DNA of 64,000 nucleotides from Pseudoalteromonas flavipulchra NCIMB 2033 = ATCC BAA-314 (GCA_000814665.1 JWIH01000010.1:186001-250000); one strand, 5' to 3'; shown: positions 51,744-62,473, counted from the stretch's first letter. Translations and numbers: made by a program. Notes: generated by a model not told the origin, from the letters alone.

Positions 51744-53870
51744 GTGCAAGCAATTATTAAAGAATTTCAACTAGGTCAACACACGGTGACTCTAGAGACA
51801 GGTGCTATCGCACGTCAAGCTGACGGCGCAGTACTTGCAAGCATTGGTGATACTTCGGTACTTGTTACTGTTGTAGGAAGAAGAGAAGCGGCTCCTGGCC
51901 AAGACTTTTTCCCACTAACGGTTAACTACCAAGAAAAAATGTACGCTGCGGGTCGTATCCCAGGTGGTTTCTTGAAGCGTGAAGGTCGTCCTTCAGACGG
52001 TGAAACACTAACCGCTCGTCTAATCGACCGTCCAATTCGTCCTCTATTCCCAGACGGCTTTGTAAACGAAGTTCAGGTTATCGCGACAGTGGTTTCTGTA
52101 AACCCTGAGATCCAACCTGATATCGTTGCTTTGATTGGTACTTCAGCAGCACTAGCTATCTCAGGTATTCCATTCAATGGCCCGCTAGGTGCAGCGCGCG
52201 TTGGTTTCATCGACGGTCAATACGTACTTAACCCTACGCTAAAAGAGCTAGAGACAAGTAAGCTTGACCTAGTTGTTGCGGGTACTGAAAACGCAGTACT
52301 AATGGTTGAATCAGAAGCTGAAGTGTTAACTGAAGAAGAAATGCTTGGCGCTGTTGTATATGGTCACGAGCAATCACAAGCTATCATCAAAGCAATCGAA
52401 GAATTCCGTGCTGAAGCTGGTAAAGCTGTATGGGATTGGACTGCACCTGAAAAAGATTTAACACTAGCTGAAAAAGTCGCTGCAATTGCAGAGCAAAAAG
52501 TAGGTGATGCTTACCGTATTACTGACAAAGTTGCACGTAAAGAAGCTCTTTCTGAAGCAAAAGCAGAAGTCATTGAAAAGCTAGGCGCTGAAGTTGCTGA
52601 AGGCGAGTCACTAGACGAGCAAGTGGTAGGTAAAACATTCAGCTCACTTGAGAAGAAAATTGTACGTAGCCGTATCATTGCTGGCGAAAAACGTATCGAC
52701 GGTCGTGAACCAGATATGGTTCGTGCGCTAGATGTGATGACGGGTGTACTGCCACGTACTCACGGTTCTGCAATCTTTACTCGTGGTGAAACCCAGGCAC
52801 TTGTAACTGCAACCCTTGGTACTGAGCGTGACGCGCAGATGCTAGACGACCTAACTGGTACTCACAAGCATCACTTTATGCTTCACTATAACTTCCCTCC
52901 ATTCTGTGTAGGTGAAACGGGTTTTGTAGGGTCTCCTAAGCGTCGTGAAATCGGCCACGGTAACCTAGCTAAGCGTGGTATTGCGGCAGTAATGCCAACA
53001 CTGGCTGAATTCCCATATTCAGTACGTGTAGTATCTGAAATCACTGAATCAAACGGTTCATCTTCAATGGCATCAGTATGTGGTACTTCTCTTGCGCTAA
53101 TGAACGCTGGTGTTCCAGTTAAAGCGTCAGTTGCTGGTATCGCGATGGGTCTAGTGAAAGAAGGCGAAGATTTCGTTGTACTTTCTGACATTCTTGGTGA
53201 CGAAGATCACTTAGGTGATATGGACTTCAAAGTAGCGGGTACAGCAAACGGTGTAACTGCACTACAAATGGATATCAAGATTGAAGGTATCACCAAAGAA
53301 ATCATGCAGATCGCGCTTCGCCAAGCGAAAGCAGCGCGTCTACACATCCTAGGTGTGATGGACCAAGCGATTTCTGCACCTTCTGAAGAGCTATCTGAGT
53401 TCGCTCCACGTATCTACACGATGAAGATCCCTGCGAAGAAGATTGCTGAAGTTATCGGTAAAGGTGGTGCAACAATTCGCCAGCTTACTGAAGAAACAGA
53501 TACAACGATTGAAATTGAAGACGACGGTACTATCAAGATCGCTGCAACGAATGGTAATAGCGCACAAGCTGCTATTTCACGTATCGAAGCGCTTACAGCA
53601 GAGCTTGAAGTTGGTACGCTTTACACTGGTAAAGTTATCCGTATCGTAGACTTCGGTGCGTTTGTAAACGTACTTCCTGGTAAAGATGGTCTAGTGCACA
53701 TCTCACAAATCAGTGAAGAGCGCGTAAATAACGTTTCAGATCACTTAACTGTTGGTCAAGAAGTGAAAGTTAAAGTACTTGAAGTTGACCGCCAAGGCCG
53801 TGTTCGCTTAAGTATCAAAGAAGCACAAGAGAAAAAAGCTGAGCAGCCTAAAGAAGAAGGCGCTGAGTAA
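51744..53870 (+). CDS. pnp: Polynucleotide phosphorylase
   Basis: 708 residues starting at GTG 51744 with TAAGGA upstream. Two RNase PH domains: the first at about 1-140 ([52 protein letters not shown]) and the second at about 310-540 with the catalytic region [16 protein letters not shown]. These are joined by an all-helical linker and followed by KH ([15 protein letters not shown], about 560) and S1 ([28 protein letters not shown], about 620-690) domains. A 3'-5' phosphorolytic exoribonuclease and part of the RNA degradosome. Preceded by an RNase III-like leader hairpin and followed by a terminator. Confidence 0.98.
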   Translation: MQAIIKEFQLGQHTVTLETGAIARQADGAVLASIGDTSVLVTVVGRREAAPGQDFFPLTVNYQEKMYAAGRIPGGFLKREGRPSDGETLTARLIDRPIRPLFPDGFVNEVQVIATVVSVNPEIQPDIVALIGTSAALAISGIPFNGPLGAARVGFIDGQYVLNPTLKELETSKLDLVVAGTENAVLMVESEAEVLTEEEMLGAVVYGHEQSQAIIKAIEEFRAEAGKAVWDWTAPEKDLTLAEKVAAIAEQKVGDAYRITDKVARKEALSEAKAEVIEKLGAEVAEGESLDEQVVGKTFSSLEKKIVRSRIIAGEKRIDGREPDMVRALDVMTGVLPRTHGSAIFTRGETQALVTATLGTERDAQMLDDLTGTHKHHFMLHYNFPPFCVGETGFVGSPKRREIGHGNLAKRGIAAVMPTLAEFPYSVRVVSEITESNGSSSMASVCGTSLALMNAGVPVKASVAGIAMGLVKEGEDFVVLSDILGDEDHLGDMDFKVAGTANGVTALQMDIKIEGITKEIMQIALRQAKAARLHILGVMDQAISAPSEELSEFAPRIYTMKIPAKKIAEVIGKGGATIRQLTEETDTTIEIEDDGTIKIAATNGNSAQAAISRIEALTAELEVGTLYTGKVIRIVDFGAFVNVLPGKDGLVHISQISEERVNNVSDHLTVGQEVKVKVLEVDRQGRVRLSIKEAQEKKAEQPKEEGAE

Positions 53871-53904
53871 TCTTTGCAATGCTTTGCATAGAATAGAAGT
53901 GTAA

Positions 53905-53928
53905 AGGGGCTGAATAGCCCCTTTTTTT
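53905..53928 (+). terminator. Rho-independent terminator of pnp
   Basis: AGGGGCT (53905-53911) / AGCCCCT (53916-53922), GAAT loop, then T-run to 53928. The stem is the same sequence as that after rpsO. Confidence 0.92.
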
Positions 53929-54012
53929 ATGCTTTAATGCTGTTTGACTCAAAATGATGAAACAAAACTGAGTTTATCTGGTCAATAGAGAACTAGGCAA
54001 AGTTATAGTACA

Positions 54013-54210
54013 TAACCTGAGCTGCGGATAATTAATGCCTTTCTAGCAGAAAGTTTTAGCGCTAACTGCGTTGAATTCACTTCCAATAGCCAGCTATTGG
54101 TGCGTAAATTCGCCTTGTTTTCCCTAAAACTCTCTGGCTAGACAAGGAGAAAACTAAGTTGTGCTTTAGCAACAATGAGTTGGAACATTCCTTATCCAAA
54201 CCTCAGGTTA
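54013..54210. mobile_element. MITE-like palindromic element with 19-bp terminal inverted repeats
   Basis: Ends are TAACCTGAGCTGCGGATAA (54013-54031) and its near-complement at 54192-54210 (TTATCC then CCTCAGGTTA), 16 of 19 matching. Inside, a second inverted pair (TCTAGCAGAAAGTTTTAG at about 54042-54059 against CTAAAACTCTCTGGCTAGA at about 54124-54142) and a central CCAATAGC / GCTATTGG cruciform (54083-54100) make the roughly 200 bp foldable along its length. No coding frame inside. It fills most of the 409-bp pnp-nlpI gap. It could be a non-autonomous transposon or a long repeat of the chromosome. Confidence 0.6.
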
Positions 54211-54279
54211 CATAATCAGATTGTTGGTATATCTGTGCAAAGACTCTAAACGGGCAAATGCCATTGAATGAGGAAGGAA

Positions 54280-55167
54280 ATGAAGTTAGCGAAAATAGTT
54301 GTGCCATTAGTGCTAATGGGGCTGGTAGGATGTAAAAGCACGCAGCCAGAGGCCACTAAAAACATTGTAAATGTTCCGCTTGCAGTACCACTTCAAGCCA
54401 ATTTCCGTAATGAGATTGCCATTGCTCGATTTAACGAGTTACTCTTGCAGCCGGATATGGCAAATGAGCAACGCGCGCAGCTGCTATACAATCGCGGTAT
54501 GCTGTATGATAGCATTGGCTTACAAACGCTTGCTCGTATTGACTTCAATCGTGCCGTACAAATTAAGCCGGATCTCGCCGAAGTATATAATTTCCTTGGT
54601 ATTCATCAAACGTTAGAACAAAATTATGGCCGTGCATATGAAATGTTTGATGCTGTGCTAGAGCTTGACGAGCAACATGAATATGCCTATTTAAATCGTG
54701 GTATCGCATTGTATTACGGCGAGCGAGCTGATTTAGCTGTAAAAGATTTTGAAGCTTTTTTGGCGCGTGCTCCAAAAGATGCGTACCGCGCTATGTGGCT
54801 GTATATTGCTCAGCAGCAAATAGACGATGCACTTGCTAAACAGACATTGGCAGCAAATAGCCAAGCATTAGACCCTGAAGAGTGGTCGTCTCAGTTAGTT
54901 GCACTGTATTTGGGTACTTTATCTGAAGAAGCATTTCTTGCGCAGATCTCTGAGGGCGTGAGCACCCAAGAAGAGTATGCGCAGCGTCTCTGTGAAGCCT
55001 ATTTTTATCTGGCTAAGCGATATCAGACCCAAGGGGACTTAGCTTCTGCGATTAGCTATTTTAAGCTCGCACTGGCAACTAATGTATATGAGTTTGTAGA
55101 ACATAAATACGCGCGTCTTGAGCTTGATTTACTTGCCCAGTTGAATGACGAACAAGACGCGAGTTAA
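54280..55167 (+). CDS. nlpI: TPR lipoprotein NlpI
   Basis: 295 residues from ATG 54280, chosen because GAGG lies six bases upstream and the protein starts MKLAKIVVPLVLMGLVGC; an ATG at 54268 adds four residues. Lipobox LVGC, Cys18, then TPR repeats (about 60-180: LLYNRGMLYDSIGLQTLARIDFNRAVQIKPDLAEVYNFLGI, and AYLNRGIALYYGERADLAVKDF). NlpI is an outer-membrane lipoprotein that scaffolds peptidoglycan enzymes and, in E. coli, directs Prc to degrade MepS. Position after pnp is conserved. It overlaps the next gene by 23 bp. Confidence 0.93.
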   Translation: MKLAKIVVPLVLMGLVGCKSTQPEATKNIVNVPLAVPLQANFRNEIAIARFNELLLQPDMANEQRAQLLYNRGMLYDSIGLQTLARIDFNRAVQIKPDLAEVYNFLGIHQTLEQNYGRAYEMFDAVLELDEQHEYAYLNRGIALYYGERADLAVKDFEAFLARAPKDAYRAMWLYIAQQQIDDALAKQTLAANSQALDPEEWSSQLVALYLGTLSEEAFLAQISEGVSTQEEYAQRLCEAYFYLAKRYQTQGDLASAISYFKLALATNVYEFVEHKYARLELDLLAQLNDEQDAS

Positions 55168-56272
55168 ACACCTTTTTATTTTCGTGCTTATTGGGCTGCT
55201 GTTTTCAAGCAGCCCTAATTATGCACATCTCTCCATCGCGCAAAAATCAGCACTTGTCGTCGCCAATCCAAATAGCTATTTTGCCATTGCACCGGTGCTT
55301 GAGATGTCACCCTCCCAAGCAAGTACACAATTAGTACGAGCTATTGCAGACCTAAAGCAACCAAGTTGGGAGTTTGAACGGTTACAGCGCGATTTGAGTG
55401 CTCAAGAGAAAAATAGCACTAAGCTGCTTTTACTCGATACTTGGTCCCGTTTAAATCGTCAGCAGCGTCAGCAAGTGTCCGAGCAGTTAATATCACTTGG
55501 CCGATATCACTTGCTTTATGCGCTTTCAAAGCGTTACGCTTTAAACCCAGAACTCACTTCGTTGCTCGCGGTGTGGCAAGGAAAGTCTGTCACGACATTT
55601 TTGAATAACCCCTACTTAAGACAGTTTCACACTCTCTCAGAGCGTCAGCATTCAAGTGCGTCTTGTCAGTTTAATCTTGCATTAATCGCCAGTGATTTAG
55701 ATGGTTTGCAGCGTTTACAAGTACTTAAACATGCTTATGAGCAACAACCAGAGCCAGCCAAAGGCGTATATTGTTTATCTAAACCGATATATGCGGCGAA
55801 TAAGCTCAGTTGTAAGAGGCGAAGGGGATTTGCAATGTGTGACTTACGACACGAGCAGGGCTTGTCGGAATACGATCATCTGGTGTTAATGGCAACGGAA
55901 GGACTTGCTAATGTCAGTGGCAAGCACATGACTTTAACCGCCACCAGCACCTACAATACGCTGATACATGAGCTTATGCACTTTAGCGGCTTTGAAGATG
56001 AATACCCAATACCAGCCCAAAAAGCAAAATGGCTTTGTGCGACTTCAGGGCAAAAGGCACCAAATCTTTACGTTGGTGACCAAGCACCGAGCAATTGGGT
56101 ACCGAGTCGCACTTGCGAGTTAGGTAAACTTTCCTCATATAAACCCTCGAATAGTCACTCTTTGCTGGAATATCAATCAATTAAGTTAGATGAAAATTAC
56201 CGTAAAAGGTGGTTAGCAGTACTGAATTCAAGACGTTTAGAAGATAAAATAGCAGTTAATTCGGCTGAATAG
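55145..56272 (+). CDS. Exported zinc metallopeptidase-like protein coupled to nlpI
   Basis: 375 residues with a signal peptide (LFIFVLIGLLFSSSPNYA). Helical N-terminal half (30-200) with several Gln/Arg-rich segments, six cysteines, then TLIHELMHFSGFEDEYPIP near residues 275-293: a HExxH zinc site followed by Gly and an Asp-Glu-Tyr, similar to the H-E-x-x-H...DEY pattern of M64-type peptidases. The mature region before it (NVSGKHMTLTATSTYN) also fits a metallopeptidase edge strand. Function inferred: periplasmic peptidase. The start lies inside nlpI, suggesting translational coupling; a link to NlpI-regulated cell-wall turnover is possible but unproven. Confidence 0.6.
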   Translation: MTNKTRVKHLFIFVLIGLLFSSSPNYAHLSIAQKSALVVANPNSYFAIAPVLEMSPSQASTQLVRAIADLKQPSWEFERLQRDLSAQEKNSTKLLLLDTWSRLNRQQRQQVSEQLISLGRYHLLYALSKRYALNPELTSLLAVWQGKSVTTFLNNPYLRQFHTLSERQHSSASCQFNLALIASDLDGLQRLQVLKHAYEQQPEPAKGVYCLSKPIYAANKLSCKRRRGFAMCDLRHEQGLSEYDHLVLMATEGLANVSGKHMTLTATSTYNTLIHELMHFSGFEDEYPIPAQKAKWLCATSGQKAPNLYVGDQAPSNWVPSRTCELGKLSSYKPSNSHSLLEYQSIKLDENYRKRWLAVLNSRRLEDKIAVNSAE

Positions 56273-56475
56273 TTTTGAACTTATTCTGAATAGTTTGTTA
56301 AGGTTGGCTAAAATAGCACCAGCTAGAAAGTGAAACTCTAGACAACTCAAACACTAATCAAGTATAACAGGGTTCATGTACGTGTGGTTAATGTGTACCG
56401 ATCGCTCCAACTTGGAAGGGGGATTGTCACATTAATCTAAACGAGCCATAACGACGCAAATAAAAGGTTTCATCT

Positions 56476-59268
56476 ATGACTTTATTTTGGATACCCTTGC
56501 TATCCTTAATTGGCAGTTTTATCTCTGCATTTACGGGAAAGCTTTCTCGTAATCAGTCGACTGCTATAACCTTAGTAGCGCCAGCAGTGGCAATTTTACT
56601 TGCTGTTGATCTCGCCCCTGCCGTTTTCGCAGGAGAGACTATTCGGTACACATTTGAATGGGTCCCGCTTCTAGATATTAACATCGCGTTTAGACTGGAT
56701 GGTCTTGCGTTGCTGTTCGTTTTCATGATCTTGGGCATTGGTATGCTGGTTATCTTCTATGCCAGATACTACCTTAGCAGCAATGATTCCATGCCTAAAC
56801 TTTATGCTTACTTAATGCTCTTTATGACCGCTATGCTTGGTATTGTTATGTCTAATAACGTATTACAGCTGTGGTTATTCTGGGAGCTTACCAGTATTAG
56901 TTCATTTTTACTTATTAGCTATTGGTGGCATAAGTCAGAGGCCCGCAAAGGGGCGAAAATGGCACTTGCTATCACTGGCGGTGGCGGCTTAGCACTGCTC
57001 GCTGGCTTGATGTTGATAGGAGATATTGTAGGCAGTTATAACCTTGATGTGATTTTATCGAGTCGTGAGCTTATTCAATCCCATGCATTATATGAAGTGG
57101 CGTTAATCCTTGTGCTACTGGGCGCATTTACCAAGTCCGCGCAATTTCCATTCCATTTCTGGTTACCGCACGCGATGGCTGCACCAACGCCTGTAAGTGC
57201 GTACTTACACTCTGCGACTATGGTGAAAGCTGGAATATTCTTACTGGCGCGCTTTTATCCTGCGCTGGCGGGTACAGAGCTGTGGTTTATTCTCGTTGGC
57301 CTAACTGGCTTAGCGACGCTGCTCGTTGGCGCCTATATCGCGTTATTTAAACATGATCTAAAAGGTCTGCTGGCGTTTTCAACGATCAGTCATCTAGGCC
57401 TTATTACTTTATTACTTGGTCTGGATACTGAGCTTGCGACTGTTGCGGCGGTTTTCCATATTATTAACCACGCAACGTTTAAGGCCTCTTTATTCATGGC
57501 GACGGGGATCATCGACCATGAAACGGGCACTCGTGATATGCGTAAACTTAACGGTATGTGGCGTTTTATGCCCTATACCGCAACGCTTGCGATGGTTGCC
57601 GCTTCTGCGATGGCTGGGGTGCCGCTACTTAATGGTTTCTTGTCTAAAGAAATGTTCTTTGCCGAGACGCTACACCAGCAACTTCTGGGCTCTATGTCGT
57701 GGTTGATTCCAATTTTGGCGACAATCGCCGGTGCATTCTCTGTTGCGTATTCGGCGCGATTTATTCATGACGTATTCTTCAACGGAGATCCAATTGATTT
57801 ACCCAAGGAGCCACATGAAGCGCCACGCTATATGCGTTTTCCAATCGAAATCTTGGTCGCTTTATGTTTGATAGTCGGCATGTTCCCTAACTTTATCGTT
57901 GATGGCATGTTAAAAACAGCATCAAGTGCGGTATTAGGAGAGGCTGCGCCAACCTTTGAGGTTGCTATTTGGCATGGCTTTAACTTACCACTGCTTATGA
58001 GTGGCCTTGCGGTATGTGGTGGTTTATTAATTTATACTCAGCGCAAATACCTATTCCAATTCCAAGCTTCATTACCGCCAATGAACGCTAAGAAAACGTT
58101 TGAACGCACTATGTACAACATAGTGTCTTGGAGTCGCGCGCGCGTAAACGCAATAGAAAATGGCTCGTTACAGCGTTATCTGATGTTGATGTTTATCGTT
58201 GTGCTGGTGAGTGCAGGCTGGCCATTGTTTGAAATGTCACAGTTAGTGGGTAATTTAGAGCCGACGCCAATTGACGTACATAACGGTATTGGTGCTGGTT
58301 TATTAATGATTGGAGCGATTGGCACGGTTATCTGGCATCGTACTCGTATGGTTGCACTGCTGATGATTTCGGTTGTTGGTCTCATGGTGTCGGTTGCCTT
58401 TACGCGCTTCTCAGCACCAGATCTGGCGCTTACTCAGTTAACGGTAGAAGTAGTAACCATTATTCTGTTGATGCTTGCGTTATTCTTCTTACCGCAAAGA
58501 ACGCCGAAGGAGTCTAGTTCTATTCGCGTACTACGTGATATGGGTATTGCTTCAGCAATTGGTGTGATCATCGGAAGTATCAGTTACGCCTTGATCACAA
58601 GGCCATTGGATAGTATTTCTGAGTTCTTTATTGCAAACGCCAAAGTTGGCGGTGGTGGGACGAATGTCGTTAACGTTATCTTAGTGGATTTCCGTGGTTT
58701 TGATACGCTAGGTGAAATTACCGTGCTGGGAATTGCGGCGCTGGGGATTTATAAGTTGCTGATCAACTTACCACTATTTATGCCAGGTAGTGACAGTGAA
58801 GGCAGACCTTGGGCAAAAGAGAGATATCCGTTACTGCTGGCAAGTATTTCACAAAGCTTATTGCCTTTGGCATTGCTGGTTTCGGTTTATATTTTCTTGC
58901 GCGGCCACAATCTACCGGGTGGTGGATTTATCGCGGGCCTAATCACGGCGATAGCCTTTATTTTACAATATATTGCTCATGGTTCGAATTGGATTGCAGA
59001 GCGCTTTGATGTCAATTACCGCAAGATTATCGCAACGGGTATCGCTATTTCTCTAGCAACCGGTGTGGGAAGTTGGTTCTTTGGCAAACCATTCTTAACC
59101 TCATGGTTTGATTATTTTGATATCCCATTGGTAGGTAAAACTGAGTTGGCAAGTGCCATCGCATTCGACCTTGGTGTTTATATCACCGTGGTAGGTGCAA
59201 CGCTGATGATTTTGGCGAGCCTAGGTAAAGTAACGGCAAATGCGCCCAAAGAAGAGGTGAATATTTAA
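56476..59268 (+). CDS. mrpA: Na+/H+ antiporter subunit A/B fusion (MrpA-MrpB)
   Basis: 930 residues, close to the sum of MrpA (about 800) and MrpB (about 140). Residues 1-500 form the NuoL-like proton-pumping unit with [55 protein letters not shown] and [11 protein letters not shown]; a MrpA-specific extension follows. The C-terminal 130 residues are MrpB-like ([32 protein letters not shown]). This fused layout is typical of the group-2 Mrp systems of many Gram-negatives. Part of a six-gene complex exchanging Na+ for H+ for alkali and salt tolerance. Overlaps mrpC as TAATG. Confidence 0.95.
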   Translation: MTLFWIPLLSLIGSFISAFTGKLSRNQSTAITLVAPAVAILLAVDLAPAVFAGETIRYTFEWVPLLDINIAFRLDGLALLFVFMILGIGMLVIFYARYYLSSNDSMPKLYAYLMLFMTAMLGIVMSNNVLQLWLFWELTSISSFLLISYWWHKSEARKGAKMALAITGGGGLALLAGLMLIGDIVGSYNLDVILSSRELIQSHALYEVALILVLLGAFTKSAQFPFHFWLPHAMAAPTPVSAYLHSATMVKAGIFLLARFYPALAGTELWFILVGLTGLATLLVGAYIALFKHDLKGLLAFSTISHLGLITLLLGLDTELATVAAVFHIINHATFKASLFMATGIIDHETGTRDMRKLNGMWRFMPYTATLAMVAASAMAGVPLLNGFLSKEMFFAETLHQQLLGSMSWLIPILATIAGAFSVAYSARFIHDVFFNGDPIDLPKEPHEAPRYMRFPIEILVALCLIVGMFPNFIVDGMLKTASSAVLGEAAPTFEVAIWHGFNLPLLMSGLAVCGGLLIYTQRKYLFQFQASLPPMNAKKTFERTMYNIVSWSRARVNAIENGSLQRYLMLMFIVVLVSAGWPLFEMSQLVGNLEPTPIDVHNGIGAGLLMIGAIGTVIWHRTRMVALLMISVVGLMVSVAFTRFSAPDLALTQLTVEVVTIILLMLALFFLPQRTPKESSSIRVLRDMGIASAIGVIIGSISYALITRPLDSISEFFIANAKVGGGGTNVVNVILVDFRGFDTLGEITVLGIAALGIYKLLINLPLFMPGSDSEGRPWAKERYPLLLASISQSLLPLALLVSVYIFLRGHNLPGGGFIAGLITAIAFILQYIAHGSNWIAERFDVNYRKIIATGIAISLATGVGSWFFGKPFLTSWFDYFDIPLVGKTELASAIAFDLGVYITVVGATLMILASLGKVTANAPKEEVNI

Positions 59269-59609
59269 TGGAATTGCTTTATGCATCGTGCGTGGGCTTG
59301 CTAGTAGCCTGTGGCGTATTTTTGATTCTACGAGCAAGAACATTCCCTGTTGTTCTTGGTTTAACTATGTTGTCTTATGCGGTCAACTTGTTTTTGTTCG
59401 CATCGGGTAGATTGACCTTAAACAAAGCAGCAGTGCTTGGTTATAGCAGTGAGTATGCAGATCCACTGCCGCAAGCCTTGGTATTGACGGCAATTGTTAT
59501 CGGGTTCGCGATGACGGCATTTGTCGTGATCTTAGCTATTCGCGGTCGTTCTGATTTGGGTAATGACCATGTAAATGGCATTGTTCCTGACAAAAAGGGT
59601 AAAGCATGA
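59268..59609 (+). CDS. mrpC: Na+/H+ antiporter subunit C (NuoK-like)
   Basis: 113 residues with three membrane helices, the size and pattern of MrpC/NuoK. Contains LRARTFPVVLGLTMLSYAVNLFLF and the conserved DPLPQALVLTAIVIGFAMTAFVVIL. Overlaps the next gene by 4 bp (ATGA). Confidence 0.95.
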   Translation: MELLYASCVGLLVACGVFLILRARTFPVVLGLTMLSYAVNLFLFASGRLTLNKAAVLGYSSEYADPLPQALVLTAIVIGFAMTAFVVILAIRGRSDLGNDHVNGIVPDKKGKA

Positions 59610-61120
59610 TCCAACATTTGACTTCTTTACCTATTTTATTACCTATGTTGGCAGGGGTGATCCTGCTGATGCCACCGTGTGGTAAAAACTTAGCGATTAG
59701 GCGTAAAGTTTCAGTACTTATGTCGCTAATTACGTTTGCAGTTTGTGCCTCACTTTTACTACATGTTCAGCAGTCTGGCATTCAGGTTTATGCGATTGGT
59801 AACTGGCAAGCGCCATTTGGTATTGTGTTAGTTGCTGATCAACTTTCTACTCTGTTAGTCAGCTTAACCGCGTTGTTGTGTTTTGTGTGTTCGCTGTATA
59901 GCTGTGCTGGAGATGACGAAAGAGGAAGTTTCTTCCATCCGTTACTGCACTTTTTGGTGATGGGGGTAAACGGCGCCTTCTTAACTGGTGACGCCTTCAA
60001 CTTATTTGTATTCTTTGAGATTTTGTTGATAGCGTCTTATGCGTTGTTAATGCATGGTGGTGACAAGCATAATACCCGTGCTTCATTGCAATACGTGATC
60101 CTAAATCTTGTGGGTTCGTCGGTATTTTTGATTGCATTAGGTATCTTGTACGGTGTACTTGGTACTCTGAACATGGCGGATATGGCATATAAGATCACCT
60201 TCTTACAAGGAGATGATGTTTATCTTGCTAAGATTGGCGGCTTGTTATTATTGGTTGTATTTGCGCTAAAAGGCGCCTTGTTACCGCTTCATCTATGGCT
60301 GCCAAACACCTATGCAACCGCGTTACCTGTAGTAGCTGCTTTATTCGCAATCATGACTAAAGTGGGTGTGTATTCCATGATGCGTGTGTATACACTGATT
60401 TTTGGCGATCAAGCTGGTGAATTAAGTCATATGGCACAAGAGTGGCTATGGTGGCTCGCTCTGGCGACTATCGTCATGGGTGGGATCGGTGTACTTGCTA
60501 GTCAAGATTTGCGTAAGCTGTCTGCAAATTTAGTGGTGGTGTCAGTTGGTACCTTAGTGGCATTAGTCGCCGTACAAACGGTAAATAGCAGCGCTGCAGC
60601 CATTTACTACTTAGTGCACTCGACGTTAGTGTCTGCTGCTTTGTTCTTACTCGCTGACTTAGTGGGGAAACAAAGGGGTAAAGTTGCTGACAGGATCACC
60701 GCGGGTCGCCCAGTAGTTCAACCTATGTTACTTGGCATCATGTTTGCGATTGCGGCAATCACTGTGATTGGTATGCCGCCGTTATCAGGCTTTATTGGCA
60801 AAGTATGGATCTTAAAGTCGACCATCGAGTCGAGCCACACATACTGGTTTTGGGCGGTGTATTTATTAGTAAGCTTGGCGGTATTAGTCAGTGTCTCAAA
60901 AGCAGGTAGCACTGTGTTTTGGCATCATACGGGTAAAGTCGATACACAATCGGCAGAAAAAGCGCATCCTGCCCAAATTATCGCAATTCTTACTTTGATA
61001 ACTTGTGCGCCGTTAATGGTGATTTTTGCCGGTCCATTGACTGATTACGCATTGTCGGCAGCCGACTCTTTGCACGACTTTTCTAGCATGACGAATGCTG
61101 TGTTAAAAGGAGCGAAATAG
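59606..61120 (+). CDS. mrpD: Na+/H+ antiporter subunit D (NuoN-like)
   Basis: 504 residues with about 14 membrane helices, related to NuoM/NuoN and MrpD. It contains FVFFEILLIASYALLMHGG with the conserved helix Glu, ALKGALLPLHLWLPNTYATALPVVAALFAIMTKVGVYSM with the conserved Lys, and MPPLSGFIGKVWILKS. Forms the second proton/sodium path of the Mrp complex. ATGA overlap with mrpC; mrpE begins directly after its stop codon. Confidence 0.96.
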   Translation: MIQHLTSLPILLPMLAGVILLMPPCGKNLAIRRKVSVLMSLITFAVCASLLLHVQQSGIQVYAIGNWQAPFGIVLVADQLSTLLVSLTALLCFVCSLYSCAGDDERGSFFHPLLHFLVMGVNGAFLTGDAFNLFVFFEILLIASYALLMHGGDKHNTRASLQYVILNLVGSSVFLIALGILYGVLGTLNMADMAYKITFLQGDDVYLAKIGGLLLLVVFALKGALLPLHLWLPNTYATALPVVAALFAIMTKVGVYSMMRVYTLIFGDQAGELSHMAQEWLWWLALATIVMGGIGVLASQDLRKLSANLVVVSVGTLVALVAVQTVNSSAAAIYYLVHSTLVSAALFLLADLVGKQRGKVADRITAGRPVVQPMLLGIMFAIAAITVIGMPPLSGFIGKVWILKSTIESSHTYWFWAVYLLVSLAVLVSVSKAGSTVFWHHTGKVDTQSAEKAHPAQIIAILTLITCAPLMVIFAGPLTDYALSAADSLHDFSSMTNAVLKGAK

Positions 61121-61657
61121 ATGCGTTTAGAAGCAAGATTTAAATGGCTACCAACTCCATTTCGCAGCTTACTACTATTTACCGTATGGTTATTGCTGAA
61201 TAATAGTGTGTCAGCTGGGCATATTATTCTCGCGACTATTCTAGCGATTGTGATCCCGCTGATTACCTATCGGTTTAGAACTAAGCAGCCATTGATCATT
61301 AAGCCATGGCGTGCGTTTACTCATTTGTTGTTGGTGCTTTACGATATCATTACCGCCAACGTTGAGGTTGCGATAAAGATCTTAGGACCAACGAAGAAAT
61401 TACGCCCCGGTTTCGTGTTGGTGCCGCTCGATATAGATCAAGCTATGCCAATCACTATTTTAGCCAGCACGGTATCTTTAACTCCTGGCACCGTCAGTGC
61501 TGAGGTATACCCTTGGCCTGAGTCTGTAAAAAGTGGCGAAAAACCAGAACGTAAATACTTATTGATCCACGTGTTAGATCTTACGGATGAGCAGGCGTTG
61601 ATTGATACTATTAAATCTCGTTATGAAGCGCCATTGAAGGAGATTTTTGAATGCTAG
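61121..61657 (+). CDS. mrpE: Na+/H+ antiporter subunit E
   Basis: 178 residues. Two or three N-terminal membrane helices (SLLLFTVWLLLNNSVSAGHIILATILAIVIPL) then a soluble domain with the family segment PGFVLVPLDIDQAMPITILASTVSLTPGTVSAEV. Starts immediately after mrpD and overlaps mrpF by 7 bp. Confidence 0.94.
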   Translation: MRLEARFKWLPTPFRSLLLFTVWLLLNNSVSAGHIILATILAIVIPLITYRFRTKQPLIIKPWRAFTHLLLVLYDIITANVEVAIKILGPTKKLRPGFVLVPLDIDQAMPITILASTVSLTPGTVSAEVYPWPESVKSGEKPERKYLLIHVLDLTDEQALIDTIKSRYEAPLKEIFEC

Positions 61658-61920
61658 AAACTGTAATTCTGATCGTCTTTGCGATGATAGGTGTATCACT
61701 TTTGCTAAATCTTTGGCGTTTGGTTGTTGGACCTTCAATTCCAGATAGAATTTTAGCGCTCGATACCATGTATATAAATACCATTGCGCTTATTATTCTT
61801 TATGGAATGAGTATGGGGACTGCATTGTACTTTGAAGCCGCATTACTAATAGCAATGCTTGGTTTTGTAAGTACGGTTGCGGTATGTAAGTATTTGCTAC
61901 GCGGCGACATCATAGAATAG
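61651..61920 (+). CDS. mrpF: Na+/H+ antiporter subunit F
   Basis: 89 residues, three membrane helices. Contains the MrpF stretch VVGPSIPDRILALDTMYINTIALIILYG with the conserved Asp-Arg and a second-helix Asp. Overlaps mrpE; mrpG follows after 9 bp. Confidence 0.94.
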   Translation: MLETVILIVFAMIGVSLLLNLWRLVVGPSIPDRILALDTMYINTIALIILYGMSMGTALYFEAALLIAMLGFVSTVAVCKYLLRGDIIE

Positions 61921-61929
61921 GAGAGCGAT

Positions 61930-62256
61930 ATGTCGGAATGGATAATTTCCATTTTATTACTGTTAGGTGGTGCGTTTGTATTGATAGGCTCTATTGGTCT
62001 TGTGAAAATGCCTGACTTTTTTATGCGTCTCCACGGTCCTACAAAGGCCACAACGCTTGGAATGGCGTGCTTATTGACCTCGGCAATGGTGTATTTTAGT
62101 ACCACGACTGATGGTGTGAGTGTAAAGGAAATCTTGATTTCAATATTTTTGCTGCTCACAGCCCCTATTTCTGGATATATGCTGATTAAGTCAGCAATAC
62201 ATCACCGCTTGCCGAGTAATGAAAAGACGACAGGCAAAGACAAGATAAAAAAATAG
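61930..62256 (+). CDS. mrpG: Na+/H+ antiporter subunit G
   Basis: 108 residues, three membrane helices. Family block GAFVLIGSIGLVKMPDFFMRLHGPTKATTLGMACLL, followed by KEILISIFLLLTAPISGYMLIKSAIHH. Last gene of the mrp operon; its stop codon lies within the stem of the terminator. Confidence 0.94.
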   Translation: MSEWIISILLLLGGAFVLIGSIGLVKMPDFFMRLHGPTKATTLGMACLLTSAMVYFSTTTDGVSVKEILISIFLLLTAPISGYMLIKSAIHHRLPSNEKTTGKDKIKK

Positions 62257-62277
62257 TGCTTCGGCGCTATTTTTTTT
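62252..62277 (+). terminator. Rho-independent terminator of the mrp operon
   Basis: AATAGTGC (62252-62259) / GCGCTATT (62264-62271, one G-U), stable TTCG loop, then eight T bases. Confidence 0.9.
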
Positions 62278-62361
62278 ACCCATCACTTTATAATTTATTC
62301 CCTAAATAATCCCACTCAAGCATCATAAATTTCAGTACGTTATTAAATTTTTTGCTACAGT

Positions 62362-62388
62362 TAAAAAAGACTTCATAGTCGCCGATAA
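62362..62388 (+). promoter_or_regulatory. Sigma-28 (FliA) promoter of the chemoreceptor gene
   Basis: TAAA (62362-62365), 15 bp, GCCGATAA (62381-62388): an exact match to the flagellar/chemotaxis consensus TAAA-N15-GCCGATAA. It lies about 85 bp before the chemoreceptor ATG. Confidence 0.85.
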
Positions 62389-62473
62389 AAATAGGGGTCA
62401 CTCGTTTTATCAAGTTGATGATGAACGTGCAGTGCAATTTGTTTGCATACTAAGTCTAAAAACTGGGAATGTT

